The position numbers and the translations under genes are program-made. This document shows positions 24,106-29,466 of a stretch of 29,466 nucleotides of DNA, piece by piece. Numbering within the stretch: the stretch's first letter is position 1; each line of letters begins with the position of its first letter. The notes beneath the pieces were generated by a model. The model did not search any database. It was given only the letters and a program-made list of their open reading frames with translations, and had not been told where the DNA came from. Origin of the DNA: Alphaproteobacteria bacterium UBA1218 (GTDB lineage Bacteria; Pseudomonadota; Alphaproteobacteria; Rs-D84); NCBI GenBank assembly GCA_002309215.1, contig DBXG01000031.1:1-29466 (forward strand). Reading direction: 5' to 3'.

Positions 24106-24136
24106 AAACACCGCCCAGATGAACCAGGCGGTGTTT
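24106..24136 (-). terminator. Rho-independent terminator of rne
   Basis: Perfect 10-bp stem AAACACCGCC (24106-24115) and GGCGGTGTTT (24127-24136), 11-base loop, A/T runs on both sides. It lies 12 bases past the rne stop codon. Confidence 0.88.
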
Positions 24137-24148
24137 GTTTTTTTGATT

Positions 24149-25948
24149 TTATCCAACCAGTTTTTTCCACAAAGATTTTTTCTTTTGTACTTTCTTGATT
24201 GGTTTACGATGACGTGGCGCAGTTGTTGTTATACGCTTGGCTTCAACATGTTCTGCGCTTTTCTTTTTCGCGTCAGTTGATGGTTGGTGTGCATCCAAAA
24301 CATCGTCTGTTTTAACGTTTTCTTGGACAACACGTTGTATAGAATATTGATCAATATTCATCAAACTGTCATCACCAACAATCACGATTTCTGTTCCAAA
24401 TTCCTTTTCCATAGCCGCCAATTCAGCACGCTTTTGGTTTAACAGATAAATTGCGACATCACTTGGCACAGTCATAATGATTTTCTGGGCCGGTTTTGCC
24501 AACAATTTTTCCTGTAAATGACGGAACAAGATTATAGATGCAGTTTGGATACTTGGTACGACCCCTGCCCCCATACAGTGCGGACAAACGACATACGAAG
24601 ATTCAATAAAACTGCTGCGTAATCTTTGACGCGACAACATCAAAACACCAAACGCATTGATTTTAGCAACCTGGGTTCTGGCGCGGTCGTGCTTCATAAC
24701 TTCGCGCATTTTTTGTTCCAATTTGCGATTGTTTTTTTCGTCTTCCATATCAATAAAGTCGATTGCAACAATCCCCGCCAAATCACGCAAGCGTAATTGC
24801 AAAGCGATTTCTTCGGCCGCTTCCAAATTAGTATTTAATGCTGTTTGTTCGATATCTTTTTCTTTTATCGCACGCGATGAATTGACATCAATTGTCACCA
24901 TGGCTTCGGTCTGATTTATAACAATCGAACCCCCAGATGGCAAATTTACATAAGGTCCATGCAAACCTTCCAACTGTTTTTCAATGCCAGCCTTGGTCAT
25001 CAAAGGCACTGCGACATCTTTGTATTGCACCAACTGTTTACGTGGTGTGCGACCATACATCTGTTGGAAATAAGTTTTTGCTTCGTCAAAAGCCTCTTCC
25101 CCTTGGACATACATAACATCGTCTTTGTCAGATATAAAATCACGAACAACACGACGCAACAAAGAATCTTCGGTATGAATTGTGACTGGCGCAACAGATT
25201 CCAAAGTTGTCTTGCGAATGTCGTTCCACAAAGAAGTCAGATAATCGTAATCTTTGGTTATATCTTCTGCATTTGCATCTTGGGCGGCGGTACGCAAAAC
25301 AACCGTCATACCCTTTGGTATTTTCAGCGAATGTAGGATTTCGCGCAATCTGGCACGTTCCGCTTTATCAGATATTTTCTTGGATATACCATAACTATTG
25401 CGCTTTCTGGAATTTGGCATCAAGACAGCAAAACGACCCGCCAATGACAAATATGTTGTCATAGACGCGCCCTTTTGACCACGTTCTTCTTTGACACCTT
25501 GAATCAGCAAAATCTGCTTTGGCTTTATAACATCTTGAATCTTGAATTCATGAGCACGTTTCAAGAACTCTTTGTTATCTTCGCCAGCACTGCTGTCATC
25601 ATAGTCAGCGATTTCGTCTTCTTCATCATTTGGATCATCGTCATCATCAACGATGTTGGCATGTGCCAATTCTAATAATTTTTTCTTTTGTTCAGGTGTG
25701 ACCTGGTAATAATCTGGGTGAATTTCAGAAAACGGCAAAAAACCATTTTTCCCAGTACCATAATCAACAAACGCAGCCTGAAGCGACGGTTCAACCCGAA
25801 TAACCTTTGCCAGATAAATGTTCCCTTTTATCTGGGGCTTAGTCGTTGTTTCTACGTCAAAATCAGACACACGATTTGTTGCAGTATCTACCACCACCAC
25901 CCGTGTTTCTTCTGGATGAACGCCATCCACATATATCTTTTTTGACAT
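24149..25948 (-). CDS. rne: Ribonuclease E/G
   Basis: 599 residues. The N-terminal catalytic half of RNase E is complete. The S1 domain spans about 38-160 (KGNIYLAKVIRVEPSLQAAFVDYG) and is interrupted by an acidic insertion (VDDDDDPNDEEDEIADYDD, about 100-118). The DNase I-like site has Asp354 (TIDVNSSRA) and Asp397 (AIDFIDM), spaced 43 residues apart as in E. coli Asp303 and Asp346. The Zn-link is CPHCMGAG (Cys455, Cys458). The C-terminal scaffold that assembles the degradosome is reduced to about 50 basic residues ending KKKSLWKKLVG. It starts rRNA and tRNA processing and mRNA decay by 5'-end-dependent cleavage. An AAGGA site precedes the ATG, and the leader is long (about 157 bases). Confidence 0.95.
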   Translation of the reverse strand: MSKKIYVDGVHPEETRVVVVDTATNRVSDFDVETTTKPQIKGNIYLAKVIRVEPSLQAAFVDYGTGKNGFLPFSEIHPDYYQVTPEQKKKLLELAHANIVDDDDDPNDEEDEIADYDDSSAGEDNKEFLKRAHEFKIQDVIKPKQILLIQGVKEERGQKGASMTTYLSLAGRFAVLMPNSRKRNSYGISKKISDKAERARLREILHSLKIPKGMTVVLRTAAQDANAEDITKDYDYLTSLWNDIRKTTLESVAPVTIHTEDSLLRRVVRDFISDKDDVMYVQGEEAFDEAKTYFQQMYGRTPRKQLVQYKDVAVPLMTKAGIEKQLEGLHGPYVNLPSGGSIVINQTEAMVTIDVNSSRAIKEKDIEQTALNTNLEAAEEIALQLRLRDLAGIVAIDFIDMEDEKNNRKLEQKMREVMKHDRARTQVAKINAFGVLMLSRQRLRSSFIESSYVVCPHCMGAGVVPSIQTASIILFRHLQEKLLAKPAQKIIMTVPSDVAIYLLNQKRAELAAMEKEFGTEIVIVGDDSLMNIDQYSIQRVVQENVKTDDVLDAHQPSTDAKKKSAEHVEAKRITTTAPRHRKPIKKVQKKKSLWKKLVG

Positions 25949-26111
25949 CTATTAATCCTTTTGTTTTTTCAGCATATAAAACGGAAACAATACGTTCCCA
26001 TGGGGCCGTCCAGCCCATGCCAAGGAAATATGCCACGATAATCAAAAGCATAATTCGCACTGTTGCAAAAAGTGATAATACAAACACAATCTACCCCATT
26101 TTATATCGCAT

Positions 26112-26140
26112 CGTATAGAATAACAGACGATATATGTAAA
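26112..26140 (-). promoter_or_regulatory. Probable promoter of rne
   Basis: Minus strand: TTTACA (26135-26140), 17-bp spacer, TATACG (26112-26117). It would give a leader of about 155 bases before the rne ATG. RNase E genes are often autoregulated through a long 5' UTR. Confidence 0.55.
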
Positions 26141-26152
26141 GGCAAGGTGTTT

Positions 26153-27166
26153 TTATTTTTTATCTTCCAAATTATGTTTTTTATGCGGAAATGAAAGATT
26201 TGGCAGTTTTTGTTTTGCCTCTGCCAACCAACGTTTCATACGGGCACGCAACCAACGTTCATACACAAAGAACAAACCACCTGCCCCAATCAAAGGCAAC
26301 AAATAGTATATAATTCTGTATGCCAATAACGCGCCAAAAATGCTGGCCTTGTCAACATCATCGGGCAAAACCACCATAAATATAGACTCGAAAACACCAA
26401 TTCCACCGGGAACCTGACTGAAAATACCAGCCCCCATTGCAATAACATACAGACCGATAAACACCGCAAAAGGCATACTGATATACGGCGATATACAAAA
26501 GTACAAGACCAATCCAGCGCATACTGAATCAGTAATACCCAAAGCCGTTTGAATCATCGCAGTACGTGTTGACGGCACCTTGAACAACAATTGACCAATC
26601 TTAACTGTCTTGTGACGAAAGAACAATGTCAGTCCGTAATAAACCAATAACAACCCCAGACATAATCCAAAAAGCCCCTTGATACCGATTGAATTTTGGA
26701 ACATTTCCTGGGGAACCAAGAAATAACCAATAACCGCAATTGCCGAAGCGCCCAAGAAATACGTTATACCAGAAAAAGTCAGCATTTTTATAATATCGCC
26801 CCCAGGCACACGCCACCGAGTGTACAAACGATACCGAATCGCCCCACCACTGACCAGCGCATTTCCGGCATTATTACTGATTGCAAAGCCCAGCATACCT
26901 GCCAGCATCCATTTCCACCAAGAAACCTTGCGCTCTACATACCCAAGCGCCAAATAATCATAAAGCGATAAAGACAAATACCCCAAAAAGCATGCAACGC
27001 ACGCCATCAACAGATTATATTTTGGAATATTTAACAATGCCCGCGCAATATCACCCAAAGAATACTTACGCAATTGCCAATACAGCATACCCGCAGCCAA
27101 TATAAAAAAGAAAAGGCCTGCATAACTGATAATTTTCTTCAATAAACGTTTTGCTTTGACTGACAT
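26153..27166 (-). CDS. YbhN/MprF-type polytopic membrane protein (lysylphosphatidylglycerol synthase TM region family)
   Basis: 337 residues from the ATG at 27166, chosen because AAGAGAG lies 4 bases upstream and a promoter ends just before it; an in-frame ATG at 27295 would place the promoter inside the gene. The protein is nearly all membrane helices (about eight). It shows the UPF0104/flippase-like pattern: a Lys-rich start, LSLSLYDYLALGY, the GNALVSGGAIRYRLY segment, and GAGIFSQVPGGIGVFESIF. Members include the flippase half of MprF and E. coli YbhN; substrates are lipids or remain unknown. The C-terminal 30 residues are basic and cytoplasmic. It is a single-gene unit with no clear hairpin after it. 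Confidence 0.85.
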   Translation of the reverse strand: MSVKAKRLLKKIISYAGLFFFILAAGMLYWQLRKYSLGDIARALLNIPKYNLLMACVACFLGYLSLSLYDYLALGYVERKVSWWKWMLAGMLGFAISNNAGNALVSGGAIRYRLYTRWRVPGGDIIKMLTFSGITYFLGASAIAVIGYFLVPQEMFQNSIGIKGLFGLCLGLLLVYYGLTLFFRHKTVKIGQLLFKVPSTRTAMIQTALGITDSVCAGLVLYFCISPYISMPFAVFIGLYVIAMGAGIFSQVPGGIGVFESIFMVVLPDDVDKASIFGALLAYRIIYYLLPLIGAGGLFFVYERWLRARMKRWLAEAKQKLPNLSFPHKKHNLEDKK

Positions 27167-27186
27167 CAAACTCTCTTGTGGCAAAT

Positions 27187-27215
27187 AGCATAGCAATCCC
27201 AAAATAAAAAAGCAA
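27187..27215 (-). promoter_or_regulatory. Promoter of the YbhN-like gene
   Basis: Minus strand: TTGCTT (27210-27215), 17-bp spacer, TATGCT (27187-27192). The start codon follows about 20 bases later. Confidence 0.5.
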
Positions 27216-27243
27216 ACTAAATAAATCAATATACAGAAAAATC

Positions 27244-27271
27244 TTGAAATAATTGAAAAAATTGCTAAATT
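27244..27271 (+). promoter_or_regulatory. Possible promoter of the small repeat protein
   Basis: TTGAAA (27244-27249), 16-bp spacer, TAAATT (27266-27271), then AAAAAGG 8 bases before the ATG at 27301. Confidence 0.4.
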
Positions 27272-27300
27272 GATGACAAAGATACAAAAAGGCATGTGTC

Positions 27301-27738
27301 ATGGCATCAAAAGCAACAGATAGCAATACCGAAAGTCTAACCCGCGAAGACCTTATTAAAAAAGTTAAACAGTTGGAATCTTTATTGATTGGTAAAGATC
27401 GCATGATTCAGGGACAAAACAATACGATTCAGACATTAACCGTACAAAACTTTATGTTTCGCGATTTATTGAAAAAAGTGTTAGACTTGAAACCAGGCTT
27501 TTTTGGTTTCGCCAAGGGCGAATTTATAGAATTACAAGAACGCATACGGGAAAAATTGAAAGAACGCACCACAAAAGCACAAAATAGCACACTTGATTCA
27601 CTGACAGAACAAAATGTGATATTACGTGATTTGGTTGAACAATTCTTGAATCTGAAAATTGGTGTGTTTAGTTTGGGCAAATTGACAAACTTCCAATCTA
27701 TTGCACGCGAAACACTTAACAAACTGCGCGGCAGATAA
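27301..27738 (+). CDS. Small protein made of two diverged 50-residue repeats, unknown function
   Basis: 145 residues, no signal peptide or membrane helix; family not recognised. Residues 40-89 and 95-145 are tandem copies: NNTIQTLTVQNFMFRDLLKK against NSTLDSLTEQNVILRDLVEQ, then LDLKPGFFGFAKGEF against LNLKIGVFSLGKLTN, each closed by a basic helix (IREKLKER, ARETLNKLRGR). Residues 11-40 (LTREDLIKKVKQLESLL) form a coiled coil. Ribosome binding site AAAAGG. It is divergent from the YbhN-like gene and convergent with the gene ending at 27781. The Leu-rich helices suggest dimerisation; whether it binds nucleic acid cannot be told. Confidence 0.75.
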   Translation: MASKATDSNTESLTREDLIKKVKQLESLLIGKDRMIQGQNNTIQTLTVQNFMFRDLLKKVLDLKPGFFGFAKGEFIELQERIREKLKERTTKAQNSTLDSLTEQNVILRDLVEQFLNLKIGVFSLGKLTNFQSIARETLNKLRGR

Positions 27739-27751
27739 AACATTTACATAC

Positions 27752-27787
27752 AAAATAATAACCCGGGTAATCCTGGGTTATTATTTT
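27752..27787. terminator. Bidirectional terminator overlapping a stop codon
   Basis: Perfect 13-bp stem AAAATAATAACCC (27752-27764) and GGGTTATTATTTT (27775-27787), 10-base loop. It ends the rightward gene at 27738, and its right arm covers the last codons and TAA of the leftward gene at 27781. Confidence 0.8.
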
Positions 27788-28665
27788 ACTTTCTCAGATT
27801 CTTTGACAGATTGTACAACCCGCGGATAATTTGGAAATTGAGATAAATCATTTATATCTGGCATTTCAACTTTTGGCTTTGCTTTTACACGCTCTTGCGC
27901 TTTCTCAAAGAATTTCTTCATATCCACTGCATATCTTGGACTTATATTTATCAAAATCTTGGCTGCTTTCAAACCATCCGAACATATAGTCTTTATCTTA
28001 TATGCATATTTTGTATCATATTCCTTGTCCCCAGATGGTCGATTATCACGAAATGCAACAGGTGTTTTTTCCAACTCAACAACTTTAGCATAACATTTGT
28101 CAACAACTGCTCTTAAAATCTTTTCGTCCATATCACTACGAACATCCAACACAGCCATTAAATCAGCCACCGTCGCATTACTATTATTCGCCAAAAGTGT
28201 CAAAGCACGCTTGTAATCTTCCGGACACGCAAATTCATTATTATGTGCAAAAGCGTGCATTATGTAATATTGCGCTTTGGTACTTTCAAATAAATCTTGC
28301 ACAGACAATAAACACTTGAACGCAGGAACAGATTCCAGCGGACGTTTTCTGTTTGGAAATAAAAGATAAATGGATTTCCACAGTTCAACAAATGCTTTCG
28401 TCTGTGGCGAATCTGGATTTTTATGACAGTGCACCGCCAATCTGGACAAGTACAAAGTAGCCATATCTTTTTCTATGTTCGATTTTTGGATTGCCCCTGC
28501 ATCAGCAACAATATTTTCCAGTTTCAGAAAAGCAGCTTTATCATTTTCTGTTTCTTCTCTTAACCCCACAAAGCAATCAAATAAATATTTCTTGAAATCC
28601 CAAGCCATACTGACGGCCCAAGCAAAAGTGTTTTTATTAAACACGAAATCTGGTGTCTGTATCAT
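27781..28665 (-). CDS. Unrecognised helical protein, possible distant relative of families A-C
   Basis: 294 residues, no signal peptide; family not recognised. ATG preceded by AGAGG at 6 bases. It is mostly helical, with eight cysteines and a Lys/Glu/Pro-rich C-terminal tail. One region (about 62-95; MATLYLSRLAVHCHKNPDS followed by TKAFVELWKSIYLLF) resembles the VVEPLAWAQLNPD ... ARQIFLVAKHL block of the family B protein, and AQYYIMHAF could match its aromatic helix. The similarity is weak and by eye. It is a single-gene unit with its own TTGACA promoter and a terminator overlapping its stop codon. Confidence 0.75.
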   Translation of the reverse strand: MIQTPDFVFNKNTFAWAVSMAWDFKKYLFDCFVGLREETENDKAAFLKLENIVADAGAIQKSNIEKDMATLYLSRLAVHCHKNPDSPQTKAFVELWKSIYLLFPNRKRPLESVPAFKCLLSVQDLFESTKAQYYIMHAFAHNNEFACPEDYKRALTLLANNSNATVADLMAVLDVRSDMDEKILRAVVDKCYAKVVELEKTPVAFRDNRPSGDKEYDTKYAYKIKTICSDGLKAAKILINISPRYAVDMKKFFEKAQERVKAKPKVEMPDINDLSQFPNYPRVVQSVKESEKVK

Positions 28666-28712
28666 ATCAAACCTCTTGTTTTTTGTTTGTTTTGTTACCC
28701 ACCTTCAAATGT

Positions 28713-28741
28713 ATGATTGCCTAACAAACTGGGTTTGTCAA
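28713..28741 (-). promoter_or_regulatory. Promoter of the gene at 27781-28665
   Basis: Minus strand: consensus TTGACA (28736-28741), 17-bp spacer, AATCAT (28713-28718), about 47 bases before the ATG. Confidence 0.55.
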
Positions 28742-28778
28742 ACAATAATCGCATTTTTGCAAATAATGTAAAATCCAT

Positions 28779-28806
28779 TTGCTTTTTCTAAAAAAGAGTT
28801 TATAAT
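28779..28806 (+). promoter_or_regulatory. Promoter of tRNA-Pro
   Basis: TTGCTT (28779-28784), 16-bp spacer, perfect TATAAT (28801-28806). Transcription would start about 6-7 bases before the tRNA. Confidence 0.75.
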
Positions 28807-28818
28807 AGTGTTCGTTTT

Positions 28819-28895
28819 CGGGGCGTAGCTCAGTCTGGTAGAGTACTTGGTTTGGGACCAAGGTGTCGAAGGTTCGAATCCTTTCGCCCCGACCA
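28819..28895 (+). tRNA. tRNA-Pro (anticodon TGG)
   Basis: A complete cloverleaf. Acceptor CGGGGCG with CGCCCCG, D-stem GCTC with GAGT, anticodon stem CTTGG with CCAAG around TTTGGGA (anticodon TGG, proline), T-arm GAAGG-TTCGAAT-CCTTT, then A and an encoded CCA. The acceptor and T-arm 3' strand reappear downstream in the structured region. Confidence 0.96.
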
Positions 28896-28942
28896 GATTA
28901 AATAAAAAAGACCGCTTTTATGCGGTATTTTTTATTTAATCT
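28895..28942 (+). terminator. Long hairpin terminator of tRNA-Pro
   Basis: A 21-bp stem with a single mismatch joins 28895-28915 to 28922-28942 across the loop TTTTAT. The GC part is GACCGC with GCGGTA, and the rest is A/T. It begins at the last base of the tRNA CCA. Confidence 0.8.
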
Positions 28943-28950
28943 TTTTATGG

Positions 28951-29152
28951 CGGGGCGAAAGGATGCACCAGAATGTCAACGGTACGGCAACGTACCGTTT
29001 GAAAACGAAGTTTTCGTGGACGACAGTCCACAGGACACGCATGGCGAATACGAAGACGAACAATTAACAACCATTCAAAAACGGATATGTTTAATAGAGT
29101 TTTTGTTTATGGTTGGTTTATTGTTTGTCGAGGAAAAACCGCCCCGACCAGA
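28951..29152 (+). ncRNA. Candidate structured RNA: four hairpins closed by an outer stem
   Basis: Three perfect hairpins follow each other with almost no spacer. H1 is 28978-28999 (9 bp, GCAA tetraloop), H2 29001-29015 (6 bp, GAA loop) and H3 29016-29031 (6 bp, GACA loop). H4 is a long imperfect hairpin from 29055-29082 to 29099-29129, with 10 pairs at its base, 9 above a bulge and 7 (CAAAAAC/GTTTTTG) near the tip. CGGGGCG (28951-28957) pairs with CGCCCCG (29140-29146) to close the whole as a multi-branch junction; this outer stem equals the tRNA-Pro acceptor stem. A terminator follows at once. A 91-codon frame across it starts and ends inside terminators and is probably chance. It does not match tmRNA, SRP RNA, RNase P or 6S RNA as I know them. 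A palindromic repeat is the main alternative. Confidence 0.5.
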
Positions 29153-29158
29153 GAGTTC

Positions 29159-29184
29159 AAACCGCTCGTTAAGAGCGGTTTTTG
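29159..29184 (+). terminator. Rho-independent terminator after the structured region
   Basis: Perfect 9-bp stem AAACCGCTC (29159-29167) and GAGCGGTTT (29173-29181), loop GTTAA, followed by TTT. It implies that 28943-29158 is transcribed rightward as its own unit or by read-through from tRNA-Pro. Confidence 0.8.
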
Positions 29185-29202
29185 GTTTGTAATACATAAT
29201 TA

Positions 29203-29231
29203 TTGCATTTTTTAATTTTTTATGATATTAT
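29203..29231 (+). promoter_or_regulatory. Promoter of the gene at the right edge
   Basis: TTGCAT (29203-29208), 17-bp spacer, TATTAT (29226-29231), then AAGGAG 6 bases before the ATG at 29281. Confidence 0.65.
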
Positions 29232-29280
29232 CTCCACAAATCTAAAATAGAAATGTCTGCAAAATAACAAAGGAGACAAC

Positions 29281-29466
29281 ATGACATTGCAACTTGAAAA
29301 GCTTGTAAATAAAGGTTTGGGACGTCCTTTGAACGAGGATGAATTGACCGCTGTTAAGTGGTGGGTATCGGTACTCTGTTTTAGTAAAGGTGAATATTAC
29401 CGTGATACTCTAATGAAAAGCATGATTACTATCGGCAATATCAAACAAATATGCCTCGACTTTGCA
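29281..29466 (+). CDS. Unknown protein, N-terminal 62 codons (runs off the window)
   Basis: The frame is open from ATG 29281 to the end of the window and has a strong AAGGAG site plus a good promoter, so the start is credible. The visible part begins MTLQLEKLVNKGLGRPLNED and continues with a Trp pair (AVKWWVSVLCFSKGEYYRD). There is no signal peptide. I do not recognise the family. The neighbouring helical proteins and this one share a Lys/Leu-rich, cytoplasmic character, but I see no clear common motif in the 62 residues available. Confidence 0.7.
   Translation, partial: MTLQLEKLVNKGLGRPLNEDELTAVKWWVSVLCFSKGEYYRDTLMKSMITIGNIKQICLDFA

Noticed and set aside
28951..29150. tmRNA, because the ends form an acceptor-like stem with ACCA and a short frame (MANTKTNN) lies inside
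   Set aside because: There is no T-arm before the acceptor 3' strand, no tag ending in Ala-Ala, and no tmRNA pseudoknot pattern that I can see.
28920..29192. A 90-residue rightward frame across the hairpin array
   Set aside because: Its ATG lies in the loop of the tRNA-Pro terminator, its stop lies in the next terminator, and it has no ribosome binding site. Hairpins explain the sequence better. I did not list it as a gene.
1..29466. CRISPR arrays, rRNA genes and intact insertion sequences
   Set aside because: I saw no regularly spaced identical repeats, no rRNA motifs and no transposase in either strand.

Overview
The window looks like chromosome of an AT-rich Gram-negative bacterium. The markers are a BamE-type outer-membrane lipoprotein, an autotransporter-like beta-barrel protein, a CarD regulator, a single-strand binding protein ending in DDIPF, an RNase E/G with an acidic insertion in its S1 region, and a MotA/TolQ plus OmpA/MotB pair. 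My best guess is a host-associated, anaerobic alphaproteobacterium. A single-chain pyruvate:ferredoxin oxidoreductase points to anaerobic life, and a secreted choloylglycine-hydrolase-type amidase points to an animal gut. The taxonomy is inference, since no rRNA is present.

Layout. Bases 1-476: the C-terminal end of a serine recombinase runs into the 3' end of a tRNA-Gln gene, so the left edge is probably the end of an integrated element. 606-1727: a member (A) of an unrecognised family with a coiled-coil tail. 1861-6990, leftward: ssb, carD, bamE and nifJ. 7174-12069, leftward: the secreted amidase and a 1235-residue surface protein with an ankyrin-like N-terminus, a subtilase-like domain that has lost its catalytic triad, and a C-terminal barrel. 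12166-12473 and 17770-17949: GC-rich palindromic repeats. Copies of one repeat lie in opposite orientation on either side of a five-gene leftward operon (12500-17684) of exported, mostly cysteine-rich proteins of unknown function. 18004-19201: the ribosomal operon rpsF-rpsR-rplI. 19371-21667, rightward: an ion-driven motor-like pair (MotA-like and MotB/OmpA-like). 21744-23993, leftward: two more members (B and C) of the unrecognised family. 24149-25948: rne. 26153-27166: a YbhN/MprF-type membrane protein. 27301-27738: a small protein made of two diverged repeats. 27781-28665: another unknown protein, possibly a distant member of the same family. 28819-28895: tRNA-Pro. 28951-29184: an array of perfect hairpins that looks like a structured RNA with its own terminator. 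29281-end: the start of an unknown gene with a good promoter and ribosome binding site.

Housekeeping genes (ssb, carD, rpsF-rpsR-rplI, rne, nifJ, bamE, tRNAs) are interleaved with surface, secreted and lineage-specific genes. Many units have a recognisable sigma70-type promoter (TTGACA-like, 16-18 bp spacer, TATAAT-like) and several end in a hairpin terminator, four of them using a similar AACACCGC(C)-type stem. The strongest candidates for something undescribed are the multi-hairpin RNA beside tRNA-Pro, the repeat-bracketed exported-protein operon, the pseudoprotease surface protein, and the family with a movable coiled coil. Promoters were assigned by eye.
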